Part shown: one piece after another, positions 21,738 to 33,600 of the stretch
Layout of the letters: each line of letters begins with the position of its first letter
How positions within the stretch are numbered: position 1 is the first letter of the stretch
Assembly (NCBI RefSeq): GCF_963924675.1
Contig: NC_089228.1
Location: 92,348,894-92,412,893, forward strand
DNA length: 64,000 nucleotides
Source of the DNA: Phocoena phocoena
Lineage: Eukaryota; Chordata; Mammalia; Artiodactyla; Phocoenidae
Reading direction: 5' to 3'
The notes under the pieces: generated by a model
Seen by the model: the letters and a program-made list of their open reading frames with translations, nothing else
What the model was told of the DNA's origin: nothing
Databases searched by the model: none
Program-made: the position numbers and the translations under genes

Positions 21738-24250
21738 CATAATCCTAATGCTTTTAAAGTTCATTAAGACTTGTGTGATGGCCCAGGATGTGGTGCATCT
21801 TGATTCATTCTCCATGTACATTTGAAAAGAATGTGGATTCTGCTGGTGTTGTAGGATGGCTTATTCTATAAATGTCAGTTGGGTCAAACTGGTTAATAGT
21901 GTTGTTCAAGTCTTCTAAACGCTTACAGATTTTCTGCCTATTTGCCATATCAATTATTGAGAGAGAGGTATTGGAATCCTGACTATAATTGTGGATTTTC
22001 CTATTTCTTCTTACAGTTCTATCAGTTTTCACTTCATCTGTGTTTTGCTCTATGAAGTGCATATACATTTAGGATTCTTATGTCTTCCTCTATGAAATTA
22101 TCCCTTTGCTATTATGAAATCTTTCCTTTTATCTTTCATAATATTCATTGTTCTGAAGTCTGCTATGTTGGATATTAATATAGCCCATTGATGCAACTTT
22201 CTTTAATTACTATTTGTATAATCTATCTGTTCCATGCTTTTAGTTTTAACCTATATGCATCTTCATATTTAAAATGAGTTTCTTATATGTAGCATATAGT
22301 TAGGTCTTGCATTGTGATCCAGTCTGACAGTCTCTGCCTTTTAATTGGAATATATTGACCACTTAAATTTAATGTAATATTTTATTTTATTGGATTTAAA
22401 TATATCACCTTGCTATTTGTCCCATAGGTTCTTGGTTACTTTTTTCCTTTTCCTGCCTTCTTTTGGATTAACTGAGTATTAGTCAGGATTCCATCTCCAT
22501 TATTGCTATCGTCCTTTGTTTTATTTTTTATTTTTGGCTTCAAGGTGTATAATATGCATCTTTAACTTATCACCGTCTATATTCAAGTACTATTATATCA
22601 CTTCCTGTATAATGTAAGAGCCTCACAATAGTATACTTTCATTTCTATTCTCCTTTCCTTTACACCACTGTTGTCATACATTTGACTTCTATATGTCATC
22701 AACCCCAAAATATATTTTATTTATTAATTTTGCTTTAAGCACTTATCTTTTAAAGGCACTTTAAAAGAATAAAACATTGTCTTTTATAATTACCCACATA
22801 TTTTTCATTTCTCACACTTTTTATTCCTTCATTTTTATATACAGATCCAAATTTCCATGTAATATTAATTTCTTTCCACCTAGAGAACTTTCTTTAAACT
22901 TCTTGTAGCACAGTACTACTGGCAAAAAGTCTCTTAGCTTCTACTTGTCTGAAAAGTCTTTATTTGCCTTCAGTTTGAAAGATATTCTTAGTATAGAATT
23001 CTAGGTTGATAGCATTTTGTTTTGTTTGTGAAGGTGTTGCTCCACTGTTGTCTAAGTTGCTTTATTTCTGACAGGAAGTCTGCTGCCATACTTATTTTGT
23101 TATTCTGAATATACTCTGTCTTTTTTTTTCTCCTTGCTGCTTTTAGAGTTTTCTCTTTGTCACTGGTTTTAAGCAATCTGCTTATAATATGCCCTAGTGT
23201 CAATTCCTTCATCTTCTTCTGCTTGAGTTCATTGACCTTCTTGAATCTGTAAGTTTATACTTTTCATCGTTTTGAAAAAATTTAGTCAGCATTTTTTCAA
23301 ATATTCTCCTACTCCTTCTTTCATACCTTTCCTCTGGAACTCTGATTACACATATGTCAAGTTTGTCAATATTTTCCCACAGATCCCTGATGGTATGTTC
23401 ACTTTTTTCAGGCTTTTAAAAATATTTCTTTCATTTTAGGAGCTTCAATTGCTATGTTTCCAAGTTTACCACAATGTCCAATCTGCTGTTAATCCTATTC
23501 ACTATAATTTTCATTTCAATTATAGTTTTTCATTTCTGGAAGTTCTGTTTACTTTTTTAGTCTTTCTATTCTCATCATGTTCATCTTTTTCATAATATTC
23601 TTGACCATATTTACAGGATTCATAAAGCTGTTTTAAGGTCCTTGTCTGCTAATTCCAGCAGCTCTGCTGTTTCTGGGTTTGTTTCTGTTGATTATTTTCT
23701 TCTCATTAGGGGTGTCATATTTTCCTAGATACTTTGCATGCCTGTTAATATTTTTATTGGATACTAAACGTTGCGAACTTTACATTATTGGTTGCTAGAT
23801 TGTGTTGTATTCATTTAGTGTGGGACTTCATTATGCATGCAGTTAAGTAACTTCACATCAGTTTGATTCTTTCATGGCTTGCTTTTGATACACCTGAGAA
23901 GCCTTTAGTCTAGGACTAATTTAGCCTCACTGCTAGGGAGAGCCTTTTCTGAACTCTGTACCCAATGCCCATTTATTACAGTCTTTTCCCTCTGACAGGT
24001 GGGAATGTGACCTATTCCCAGTCCTATGTAAGCTTGGGAAATTTTCAACTTCTTTTTGGTGGTTCTTTACCAAACTTTTTCTGCCCCCCAAAAATCAAGA
24101 GACCTCTCTGCACATCTCTGGAGCATTTATATTCTCCCTCTCTCTCTGTCCCTCCCTCTCCTCCAGCGTATGTCCACAAATGTAGCTGCCTTATCCTCCC
24201 TGCACTTCATCTCTGGCTTTCTTAACTCAGCAAGACTGCTGTGTTGTGTT
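21738..24250 (-). mobile_element. Long ancient L1M/HAL1-like element, antisense
   Basis: About 2.5 kb in which reversed old-L1 landmarks occur in order: 'aaaagaatgtggattctgc', 'ctataattgtggattttcc', 'atgagtttcttatatgtag', 'gaccacttaaatttaatg', 'tagaattctaggttgatag' and 'gtccttgtctgctaattcc'. Heavily mutated with no long frame. It is the longest single repeat in the window. The right border is approximate. Confidence 0.75.
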
Positions 24251-25092
24251 TGGGTTTCCCCAACCTGTGCTATGGCCTGGAAGCTGCCTCCAGGTAAAAA
24301 CTGCGGCAATCATAGGACTCACTCATTCGCTTTCCTCCTCTAGAGGTCATCGTCCTGCGCTTCCTATTTTTCAGCGTCTGAAAACAGTTGTTTCATATAA
24401 TTTATCTGCTTTTCCAGTCATAACAGCAGGTGAGCAAATTCTGTACCAGTTAATCCTTCACAAGAATAAGCAGGGTTTTTTCCACTCTATTTTGGTTGTG
24501 CTGTTTATTTAGTTTTGCTATTATTGTGACGGTTTTTCTTTTGTATGATATATCACATCACATTCAGATGTACAGCAAAACTGGTCTGTAATTGCTCTGA
24601 TCTCAAGTGCTGAAGACCAGTGGAAGAGAGGGGGGATCAGAGGCTAAATTTTAGCCCAATTTGGATGAATCATTCCATTGCATCAGTTTAAACTGTCTCT
24701 TGAATTAGCTCAATTTTTGTTTGGATGAGAAAATAGTATCCAATCTTTCAGAGTTCTGCATCCCCTTAGGGTAACCAATATGTAGTAGTTTGCCTCCAAA
24801 GTGTTTCAGTTCTAGCACTAAAAGTCCTGCATCCTGGGAAACCTCTCAGTTCCAGGGAAATTAAAACAATTGGTCACTACATCCCTCCCACTTCTCTCCT
24901 AGATGGTATCTGAGTGTTGAGGCAGTGATGTGTTTTTCCTATCCCTGTGGTTGCAGAGGAAAGATTGAGTGTGAGTCAAGTGAGCAGTGGATTTTTACTA
25001 GCCACTAGCCAGAACTAGTGAACAGAGATTCAACTGGTTCCATTCCTAGTTATTCTATTGGAGCTGTAGCAAAATGTCTAGGGAGCAATGTC
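24251..25092. other. Non-coding stretch
   Basis: No gene or confident repeat recognised. Confidence 0.45.
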
Positions 25093-25103
25093 TATCTACT
25101 CTT

Positions 25104-25843
25104 TTTTTTTTAAATAATTTTTATTGGAGTATAGTTGATTTACAATGTTGTATTAGTTTCTGCTATAAGCAAAGTGAATCAGTTATACATATGCATATAC
25201 GTATACATATATCCACTCTTTTTTAGATACTTCTCCCATATAGGTCATTACAGAGTATTGAGTAGAGTTTCGTGTGCTATACAGTAGGTTCTTATTAGTT
25301 ATCTGTTTGTGGTTTTTTTTGCGGTACGTGGGCCTCTCACTGTTGTGGCCTCTCCCATTGCGGAGCATAGGCTCGGGACGCGCAGGCTCAGTAGCCATGG
25401 CTCACGGGCCCAGCCGCTCTGCGGCATGTGGGATCTTCCCGGACCGGGGCACAAACCCGCGTCCCCTGCATCGGCTGGCGGACTCTCAACCACTGCGCCA
25501 CTAGGGAAGCCCCTAGTTATTTATATACCATAGTGTATATATGTCAATCCCAATCTCCCAATTTATCTCTTTCCCCCTTTCTCCATTGGTAACCATAAGT
25601 TTGTTTTCTACATCTGTGATTCTATTTCTGTTTTGCAAATAAGTTCATCTGTACCATTTTTTTAGATCGCACATATAAGTGATATCATATGATATTTGTC
25701 TTTTCTGTCTGACTTACTTCACATAGTGTGACAATCTCTAGGTCCATGAACGTTCCTGCAAATGGCATTATTTTGTTCTTTTTCATGGCTGAGTAATATT
25801 CCATTGTATATATGTACAACATCTTCTTTATCCATTCATCTGT
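25104..25843 (-). mobile_element. Young 5'-truncated L1, antisense, with nested CHR-2
   Basis: Complete insertion: T run (reversed A tail), 3' UTR ('ttattggagtatagttgat'), and ORF2 end. A perfect 11-bp TSD tatctactctt lies at 25093-25103 and 25844-25854. A CHR-2 at 25310-25513 interrupts it. Low divergence to the other young L1 copies here. Confidence 0.92.
25310..25513 (-). mobile_element. CHR-2 type SINE nested in young L1, antisense
   Basis: T run, reversed CHR-2 body, and head 'ctagggaagccc'. An imperfect 11-bp TSD (tagttatctgt / tagttatttat) lies at 25296-25306 and 25514-25524. L1 sequence continues on both sides. Because it lies inside a young L1, this SINE is one of the more recent events. 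Confidence 0.92.
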
Positions 25844-26013
25844 TATCTACTCTTGATGACTAGGATATACTTCAGTCTCACTGGCCCAAGGAACCCATGA
25901 ACTCATGAGCTAGGACTCCCATTCTTCCTCCAGCCCGAACCACCTGCCCCACAGCCTCAAGTATTGGGCCACTGCGTGAAAGCCCACACTGGCAAGCTCT
26001 CCAGATAGCACTC

Positions 26014-26385
26014 CTAGCTACCTTTGGCCTTTCTCCGTAAGGCACGCTGGAAATACTTTACTTTATCCCCAACCTGGGAGTTCTTGTGGAGCTTTTTCTG
26101 CCTCACCACACGATCAAAGTTTAGCTTGATGTGGTCACCCTCAGCTTGTTGTGAGGACAGGCAGTGAATAATCACCTTCCACAGTCTCAAAAGGAAAGTG
26201 GCTCAGTCATGTTCATCTGTGATCAGCATTTTTCTTAACCTATCTTTCCAACTTGAAACTTGATTCTGGGAAGGGCCAAACTTGACGCATGTCTGACTGT
26301 TGGTTTCTTCTCTTCCTGGCTCCTTATTTTCTCACCATTCTGGGGGAGCTGAGAAAGGTGGAATTTTTGACTTCTTCTTTATCAT
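26014..26385 (-). pseudogene. Unidentified 123-codon frame with two in-frame TGA codons, possible processed pseudogene
   Basis: Read on the minus strand from ATG at 26385-26383 to TAG at 26016-26014, one frame stays open for 123 codons except for TGA at codon 18 (26334-26332) and codon 61 (26205-26203). The predicted product is Lys/Arg-rich and hydrophilic. Its last third is strongly basic, including the stretch GDKVKYFQRALRRKAKG close to the end, which looks like real protein rather than random translation. I do not recognise the family. It has no intron-like interruption and no clear A tail or TSD. It lies just right of a young L1 insertion. It could be a decayed retrocopy, an old exon or chance; both stops are TGA, as expected from CGA or TGG decay. 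Confidence 0.4.
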
Positions 26386-26389
26386 GTGC

Positions 26390-26904
26390 TTCTACTACAG
26401 ACCTCAAGTATAAACTAAAACTGACCCACCAGGTATAACTCTTACAGCATAAAAGGTGGAGACTTTAAAAAATCATAATACTTTTCCCTACCAATATAGC
26501 CTAGCTTTCTAGATGTACATATCACAATTTTAATATTAACTCTCTCTTCTTACACTTTAGCTATAACATTTAAACACTTCCCTTACCCTCTCCATGCCCA
26601 GCCAAAGGCAAATTCAAAAGAAAATTCCTTTTGTATTTTACAATTACATATGATTCTCAAAACTTTTAACCTTCTTTAATTTTAAATGTATTTCTTGAGG
26701 ACAGTATTCTTTTGGATTTTCTTTTTTGAACTTTTTGTCTTTCTATGAGTTTTGTCCTTTACATATGGGCATAACTGATATCCTTGTCTTCTGTTATTAA
26801 GTTTTCTATTTTTTAGGGCTCCTTGCTGTAATTACCTTAAAAACTTTCGTATTATTATGAATATTTTTGTTGGTTGTGATTTGTAAAGTAGACCTCATAC
26901 TCTT
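26390..26904. other. AT-rich non-coding stretch
   Basis: No gene or confident repeat. The T-rich character of 26690-26880 could be very old antisense L1. Confidence 0.4.
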
Positions 26905-27185
26905 AAACCTGATAGTACAGCGTTTCCTAAGGTTTCATGGGTTGTAAGGGTTTTTATTTATAACTAAAGAATTCTCTCATTAAGTAAGTTTGGGGATTCA
27001 GGATGATATAAATTTTAAAATGCTTCTTATTGTAGTTCTTCATATAATTTTTAGTTTATTAATGAATTTTAGGCTCCAAAAGTAGAATACAGGATATACC
27101 AAATTTATTTGATCACAGAATCCCTTTTTCAGTGAACCTTTAGTGAAACAATTATTCTATAAAAATTAATTGAGAAATGCTATGC
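26905..27185. mobile_element. hAT-like non-autonomous DNA transposon
   Basis: About 280 bp with imperfect inverted ends ('agcgtttccta' at the left against 'ttgagaaatgct' at the right) and an old MER5/Charlie-like interior ('tttcatgggttgtaaggg', 'tcacagaatccc'). No transposase coding. Confidence 0.45.
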
Positions 27186-27274
27186 TAGTAATTTCCTAGT
27201 ATTTAAAAAATTTGCACCTCTATTTATGTGAATATTAATAAATTAAAAGTATCTCTCATCGTCATCTGTGGGAG

Positions 27275-27730
27275 ATATTCTGTTTCTCCTCGGGTCCATT
27301 TTCCATCCTTCTCCAATCTGCTTGAAGGCTCAGAGGCTGTCCTCTATGGCCTTCTACTGGGTTCCCCCATCCTCAGGCTCTCAGCTGGGTCAGTCAGTGG
27401 GAGACTCTGGCAAGAGATGGGAGGCTGTGGGGAAAGAGCCCGTTATTACTCTCCTGGTTCCCTTCCTATCAGGCTGTGGGTTGGCAGTGCTCTTCCCTTG
27501 AAGGCAGCAGCTCCTGATGGAAAGCCAATTCTACAGTTACTACTCCAGCTCCAGCTCTCTCTAGGTTCCAGAAACCATTCCTTTCCCTCATCTCTTCAGG
27601 CTTAGGGGTTGGTAACAGCTACTTGCTGTTACCATTGCCAAGGTGTTTCACCATCTATTGCTGGTTCCACGTAACCCTGTATAAGGTTTATGATAAATCA
27701 TTTCTTCATTAATCTCTCCTTGATTTCACC
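27275..27730 (+). repeat. Ancient LTR-like repeat, second copy
   Basis: Shares order and wording with 13370-14295: 'tgggagactctggcaag', 'catctcttcaggcttagggg', 'ggtaacagctacttgctg', 'cattaatctctccttgat'. This copy is uninterrupted. The 125-codon plus frame 27228-27605 is an accident within it and has no known domain. Confidence 0.55.
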
Positions 27731-27734
27731 ATTT

Positions 27735-28270
27735 GAGTGAGTTACCCATTTCCTGTTAGTTTCCTGACGTATATAATATCTGTTTATAGTGTTGAAATTA
27801 ATTCACACTTTCTCACCCCCTCCCCCTTCCAACCACAATTTTTGTTAGTTAATATGGAATTTTAGATGGAATTTAAGAGTTTTCAATTGTTATTATTATC
27901 ATTTATTTTAGGCTGAGATTTTTGTCTGCAGGAAATATTAGTGACATTTGCATTTCATTTCTTCAGTCATACTTATTAATATTATTTAGAATAACTTTTG
28001 TTTAAACTGTTTGAAGGCTCATTTTTAGTGATTTTATACTGGGTCTGCTCCATTCTTGAATACTTTACTTTGCTTAATCGTTCAGTTACCTAGAGTGATT
28101 GTCAAAAAGAATATATGAGTTGTATATTTTGAAAGTCATTGCATAGCTTAAAATATCATTCTGTTTCCTTCTCAAAACAATGCTTTGGCTTGGTATAAAA
28201 TTCATGAATCACCATCCCTTCAAATCTTCTACATGATTTTTCCAATGTCTACTATATTTTAAATAATGGA
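27735..28270 (-). repeat. Possible very old L1 remnant, antisense
   Basis: AT-rich, with weak reversed L1 resemblance around 28060-28260. Assignment is weak and no gene is seen. Confidence 0.3.
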
Positions 28271-28418
28271 GAAGTAGTCTGGTGCCAACCCAATTTTTCT
28301 TTGAGGCCCAATATGACCAGCCTCCTTCTCATCACTGCCAGCCAAAATTTCAGGGAAGAGTTCCCTGTGTTTCAGAAAACTCCCCTTCCTTCCTCCACCT
28401 CTCTGTCCTCTCTCTCTG

Positions 28419-28420
<2 letters not shown>

Positions 28421-28462
<42 letters not shown>
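28421..28462. repeat. (AC)21 microsatellite
   Basis: An uninterrupted run of 21 AC units, preceded by a CT-rich tract. Likely polymorphic. It explains the Thr-His repeat frames in 28282-28543. Confidence 0.97.
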
Positions 28463-28464
<2 letters not shown>

Positions 28465-29588
28465 TCCTGATTCCATCTTTACCATGATGCTTGCAAAATG
28501 GTTTTCCAACTTTTACTACTTGGTCTCTGGCACTCAACTGTAAGCAAGAGTTTTCTTTTCTCCCTGAATTATTTATCCATTTGTTATCAGTACGGATGCA
28601 TGATTTCCTGTTTTTTTCAGTGGTTTACATTTCATTATTATACTTAATTTTTTTCATGTTCAGATTTTCCCAGACCTGTCCAGTGGGAGCCTTTTCAGTC
28701 TGAGACACCCTCTCTTGACATTCAGTTGCTCGTTTACAACAAAATTAAAATGCAGGGAATAAGATTCCTAAGCTCAAATCACCAGCCTGTTCTAGAAGCT
28801 ACCATCACTTTCTCTTTGTATATTTCCCCATGGCCAGAATAGGCATTAGACAGCAATCTACTGAGTTCATGCTATATTTCTTCAAGTCTTTTTCTGATGA
28901 CATATTCTTTTGTACACTGACTGCTACAAGCTTCTGTATATACTCATGTGTATCTAAATTAGAGAAATCTGTACATATGATTCTTTTTTTTTTTTTTTTT
29001 TGGTTAGATCACCATAAAGCAAGATCTGACATTTTGAACATAAGTTCAAACGTGCTTATGCAAAAATCCATCTAAAAATACGAGCCTTATGGCTGCACAG
29101 TCTAATGATGTGTGTATATGTGTGTGCACACATGCGAGCATGTCCACTATTGTTGGAAACCATCCAAGAAACAGGCTGTCCCTTATTAAAACCATAGTGA
29201 AAGTAGCATTGGGTGCAGTTGGTTATCAAAACCAGACTAAGCTTGATGCTTGCAAGTCATTGCTACTGGGATCAGTGAGGTCCGTCAGGACACAGATGAG
29301 GGAGGAAACTGCAATGAATTAGAACTGAAGTCAAGTCCCTGGTAGAGACTAGATGTCAGGTACAAAACAGAAGGCTCTGGCCTCTAGGCCAGGGAGAATC
29401 AGAGGTGGAAGCAGCCTAGTACCCTGGATAGCTCCCTGTGCAAGACAGCTTTGCTGGGCAAATTGAGGCTTTTCCTCAGAATGACATTTTGATCTCCTGC
29501 TCTGTCTGGGATTCTCAGGTACTTAAAAGCTCTTATCCTCTTTGTGTACCCATCCTTCCTTTATCCAACCTTGTGACCATTTCCATCC
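28463..29588. other. Non-coding stretch
   Basis: No gene recognised. A T run (about 18) at 28984-29001 has no accompanying element or TSD that I can see. Confidence 0.45.
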
Positions 29589-29591
29589 TGG

Positions 29592-30062
29592 TGATGGTTG
29601 ATTTTGTGTGTCAACTTGACTGGGCTGTGGAGCCCCCAGATAATTGGTCAAGCATTATTCTGGGTGTTTCTGTGAGGATGTTTCTGGATGAAATTTACAC
29701 TTGAATCAGTAGACTGAGTAAAGCAGATTGCTCTCCCTGGTTGGGAAAGAGCCTCATACAGTCAATAGGGGGCCTGAATAGAACAAAAAGCCTGAATAAG
29801 AGGGAACTCCTCTTAACCAGCTGCCTTTAGCTATAGCACATCAGAGTTTTTATCTGCCTTCAGACGTGAACTGAAACGTCATCTCTTCTTGGGTCTTCAG
29901 CCTACCAGCTTTGGGGGTGGAACTTACACCATCAGCTCTCCTGGGTCTCCAGCTTGGGACTTCTCTGTCTCTATGATTGCATGAGGCAATTCCTTATAAT
30001 AAATCTATATATTGATAGATAGATATTCTTTTGGTTCCATTTTTCTGGAGAACTCAAATACA
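29592..30062 (+). mobile_element. LTR, copy 2 of the 3-4 copy family
   Basis: Starts TGATGGTTGATTTTGTGTG and ends 'aactcaaataca', with an internal poly(A)-signal-like 'ataataaatc' near 29997. Order is the same as 13684-14149 but it is better preserved. If the element begins at 29589 (TGGTGATGG), a possible 4-bp TSD atcc lies at 29585-29588 and 30063-30066. Non-coding. Confidence 0.7.
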
Positions 30063-30921
30063 ATCCTCTTAGGAGCTTCTGCAATTTTTACATTGAGAGG
30101 GAGGGTCTCTCATGGAATATTCATATCTTTGGAGAGATCTACAAAGCCTAGAAGTAAGGACCCTGGGACATAGCATCAAACAAACAAACAAAGAAAATTA
30201 ATGGCATTTTCCTCTTTGCCTCTATGTGAGTACTGCAGCTGAGTGTCATCTCTCAGGATATCTTCCTGCATGTGCACGCAGCACATGAATGGCTCCAAGG
30301 GCTATGAGCTACAGCCCATAAACTCCTATTTTAACCCTCTCCTGCCTCTCAGCCTGTGACACGCAGCCGTCAGCCTGAGCCGGCACCCAGAGTTCCACTG
30401 CTCTCCCTTCCCAGTGAGGCTGCCACATGTCACCAAGAGCTGCAGTTCGCTCTCACACATTTTGCATAATCAGTTTCTATTCTGTCGTGTTCTCTCACAC
30501 ATGGTGCTCAGAGACTTCTGGAAAATAGGGAACATTTTTCAGTTCAGTTGAGTAGCATGATTTTACGTTGTGCTCAGACTTTCTGGTAAATGAAGGCAGT
30601 TACTCACGTATCTGTCAGATGAAGAGAAAGACACATAGTTGAGTAGAACCTGTTTTTAGATCCACAGACCAGTCCTTTTCCTCTGTCCTCCGGAGAAGAG
30701 CAGTGATCTACCTCATGGTTCTGAGAGTTGTTTGCATTCAGATTTATAACTTAATCTGCTACATGTGTTTCTGCAATAGCTTTTAAATGTTTCCCTCCTT
30801 TTAGTACATTCTCTTATACATTCTACAGGCCACTCCCAGATCAAACTTCCGAAAGCACAATTTATGCTCAGCTTAGAGAGCCCGTTTTACCATTGACGGG
30901 CTGCCCAATCTGTTAATGTCG
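30063..30921. other. Repeat-poor non-coding stretch
   Basis: Apart from a short 'caaacaaacaaac' tract near 30177-30190 nothing is recognised. Confidence 0.45.
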
Positions 30922-31065
30922 CCCCTTCTCTGAGCCTCACCGTCCTGAAGAGTAACAGTAGGATAATAACGTTGTTTCTTCCTTGAAGGGTTGTTAGGAG
31001 GATTCACTGAAAGACTGTACGTGAAGGGCTTTCTAAAAAGTCCGGGCAGGTGTTCATTATTTCTC
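30922..31065 (+). repeat. MIR SINE fragment, sense
   Basis: MIR core order: 'ctctgagcctcaccgtcc', 'aggataataacgttg', 'gggttgttaggaggattc', 'gaagggctttc'. An ancient mammalian SINE. Confidence 0.7.
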
Positions 31066-31074
31066 AAAATCTTT

Positions 31075-31150
31075 CTATGGGCTTCTCATTACCTGAAGTT
31101 CAAACTCTACCCTGGCGTTTAAACAACTCCAAGACCAAAATCCACCCACA
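31075..31150 (+). repeat. L2 fragment
   Basis: 'gggcttctcattacctg', 'gttcaaactctaccctggcg' and 'ttaaacaactccaag' follow the L2 segment seen more completely at 58935-59400. Confidence 0.45.
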
Positions 31151-31414
31151 CACCCCTTTGTTGTTTTGACTTTCTATTACTCCCAGATATGAACCTTCTT
31201 TTCCAGCTGGACATGTGTACCCACATTCTCAGTGGGTGTGGCTGGTGTGAAAAAATAAAATCCAGAGAAATTCAGGACATTGAGGAAACGTGGCAGGAAC
31301 ACCAGATGAGTTGGCAAAACTTAGATTTAAATAAACATTTTAGACATAGATTTTTTTTTCTCACTCGACTCCTGATGGTACAGTGTACCAACTCAGCATC
31401 CTTAACTTGGAAAA

Positions 31415-31575
31415 ATGATCAAGGCTTGCTTTCTGGCTGTCACTGTTTTCTAAGTGTGTGACCTTAGGGTGCTCACTTTAACTACCTAAGATTTCCTTTC
31501 TTTCTCTGTGAAAACTTTGAATGTTACCAGATTGTTGGGAGGAGTTGATGAGGCAATGTATGTTAAAAATAAAGA
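31415..31575 (+). repeat. MIR SINE fragment, sense
   Basis: 'gtgtgtgaccttagggtg', then a region in place of the 'cctcagtttc' block, then 'agttgatgaggcaatg'. Diverged but in MIR order. Confidence 0.5.
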
Positions 31576-33200
31576 AAGAAAGTTAAAGGAAAATGTTAAA
31601 GGATTATACAGATGCTGGTTTGCCATTAATGGGTCATTGTGAGGACAGGTGAATTCACAGCGCTTGACAGACACCTGCAGAGCAGTTCTTTTGATCAACA
31701 AATCCTTGTGTAATCCCCTACGGTAGATGATTCCATTATTCCCTCAATAGGTCTGTCCTAAAATTTCATAAGCAGTGCCATTCTAAGGGCAGAGGAAAAG
31801 CAGTTAAACAGTCTAAACACACTAATTTCCCCTGAATTTGGAGAGCAGGTACTATCTGTGTGGGTAATTGCCTTGCCTCAGAGCACTGTTGGGTACTTCA
31901 AACCTCTTTCCATCTACAGCCAGCTTTTGATCATCTAGGGACTGTTCACTCCATTTGGGGCTTTGTTTTTCTTCCTCTTCCTGCCCACAGCCTCCTCCTT
32001 CATCATCCCCTACCCATTAGCACACCTCCCCAAGGGAGGACCAGGAAAGAAGACATTGATGAACTCAAGGAGGTCAGTAAGAGTCCTTTTTAACGATTTA
32101 AACTGGTGAAAGAGCAGAGGTCAAATAAAATGTGCTTCCCGAGCACTCTGAATTTCATTCATCTCTGACCACCCTTTCCCCTTCAACGTAACCACAAGTA
32201 ACTAGAAGTGGACTGAATCGGAGCCCTTCTCATATAAATTCAGCTGCTTCGGCAAAGAGCCACAAAGCGTAAGGGTCCCCCCTCCTCCCTTTTACAAATA
32301 ATGAAATGCTGCTCATCTACTTAGAACGGCTCTTTGGAGCTCAAGGACATCAGGCCAGCGGACAGGAGCCGCCCAGAGCAGCTGTTTTGGAGCAATAGTC
32401 TTCGTAACAGAAGCAGGCAGATCCCAAGGGAAAGAGCGAGTATCCTTCGGCCAAATCCAGATGGGGACCCTGTATTCTTCACCTGAGCTGCATTCAGTAA
32501 GCACACTCCCAAGACGCATGGGCTCCCCTGAAAACGAGTCGCTCAAACATCTGTGGGGAGACAAAGGGAAACATGGGGAAGGAACACAGAAATGAATATT
32601 TCAGCATAAATGTGAGAAGAAGTACACCGCAACTTGCAAACAGCCTTCTGTAGCGCATGCCATAAATTAACACAATATAAATTTATACATATTTACACCA
32701 CATAGTCTCTAACTATATAAATCCTCAATACTCAGACTTGTGGGGTAGGTGTAAGAGAACAGTCCATATGTTTATTCATGTTCTGTGGAGCTCTAGGGAA
32801 CTCAGTGATTTTACACACATACGCACACAGTGTATAACTAAAGGTGATTCTAAATGTTTAACTCAAATTAATGCCTAACAATAAAACTCTGTTTTAGAAA
32901 ATGTTCCCATTTTTAAAGATAGTCACAGCCGAAGAGAATTTTAATTGCATTTAACTGAGCAGTTACCTAGCTGCCTTATGTATGCCAAAACATCAGTAAA
33001 TAGTTAGTGACGTGTGCATAAAGGTTGTATGGAGTGAGCTTTTTACTGATGGAAAAGACACGTTAAATGACTTTCTCCTAGGCTCTCCCACTGTGTGAAA
33101 GAAAGCAGGATTAAAATACAAGACTTCATAATTTCTGCTTGGAAGCTCCTTAGTTGATAAGAGACACTGTCATATCCAGGTAGCGGGGGAAGTCACTGAA
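31576..33200. other. Repeat-poor non-coding stretch
   Basis: No exon or RNA recognised in 1.6 kb. Short frames near 31860-32093 and 32313-32564 have no domain. The region 32220-32560 is less AT-rich and could hold regulatory DNA. Confidence 0.45.
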
Positions 33201-33217
33201 ATCAAGAGTCAGAATAG

Positions 33218-33421
33218 GGCCTCCCTGGTGGCGCAGTGGTTGGGAGTCCACCTGCCGATGCAGGGGACACGGGTTCGTGCCCCGGTCCGGGAGGATCCCA
33301 CGTGCCGCGGAGCGGCTGGGCCCGTGAGCCATGGCCGCTGAGCCTGCACGTCCGGAGCCTGTGCTCCGCAACGGGAGAGGCCACAACAGGGAGAGGCCCG
33401 CGTACCGCAAAAAAAAAAAAA
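33218..33421 (+). mobile_element. CHR-2 type SINE inserted at a MIR, sense
   Basis: Runs from 'ggcctccctggtggcgcag' to a pure A tail. A perfect 14-bp TSD aagagtcagaatag lies at 33204-33217 and 33422-33435. The body is close to consensus, including the box A-like 'tggcgcagtggttgg'. Confidence 0.95.
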
Positions 33422-33600
33422 AAGAGTCAGAATAGCTGGGTTCTGCTCTTGGCTCTGACATTTGCTGGCATATTCTCCTTGGACAAGTCACTTACCCTCT
33501 TGGAGACCATATCCTTGGGAAGATAGTAACAACTGCCCTGAGTGCCTCAAAAAATGACAAGAATCAATGACACAGAGCCGATGTGAAAGTCCTTGGCAAC
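33422..33600 (+). repeat. MIR SINE, sense
   Basis: 'agaatagctgggttctg', 'ggctctgacatttgctgg', 'ggacaagtcacttaccctc' and 'gatgtgaaagtccttgg' follow MIR from head to tail. The CHR-2 at 33218-33421 landed at its left edge. Confidence 0.75.

Noticed and set aside
26203..26334. Two in-frame TGA codons read as selenocysteine
   Set aside because: No SECIS-like structure noticed and no selenoprotein motif; ordinary decay is far likelier.
28983..29001. Long T run as the tail of a retroposon
   Set aside because: No element body and no flanking duplication were found next to it.
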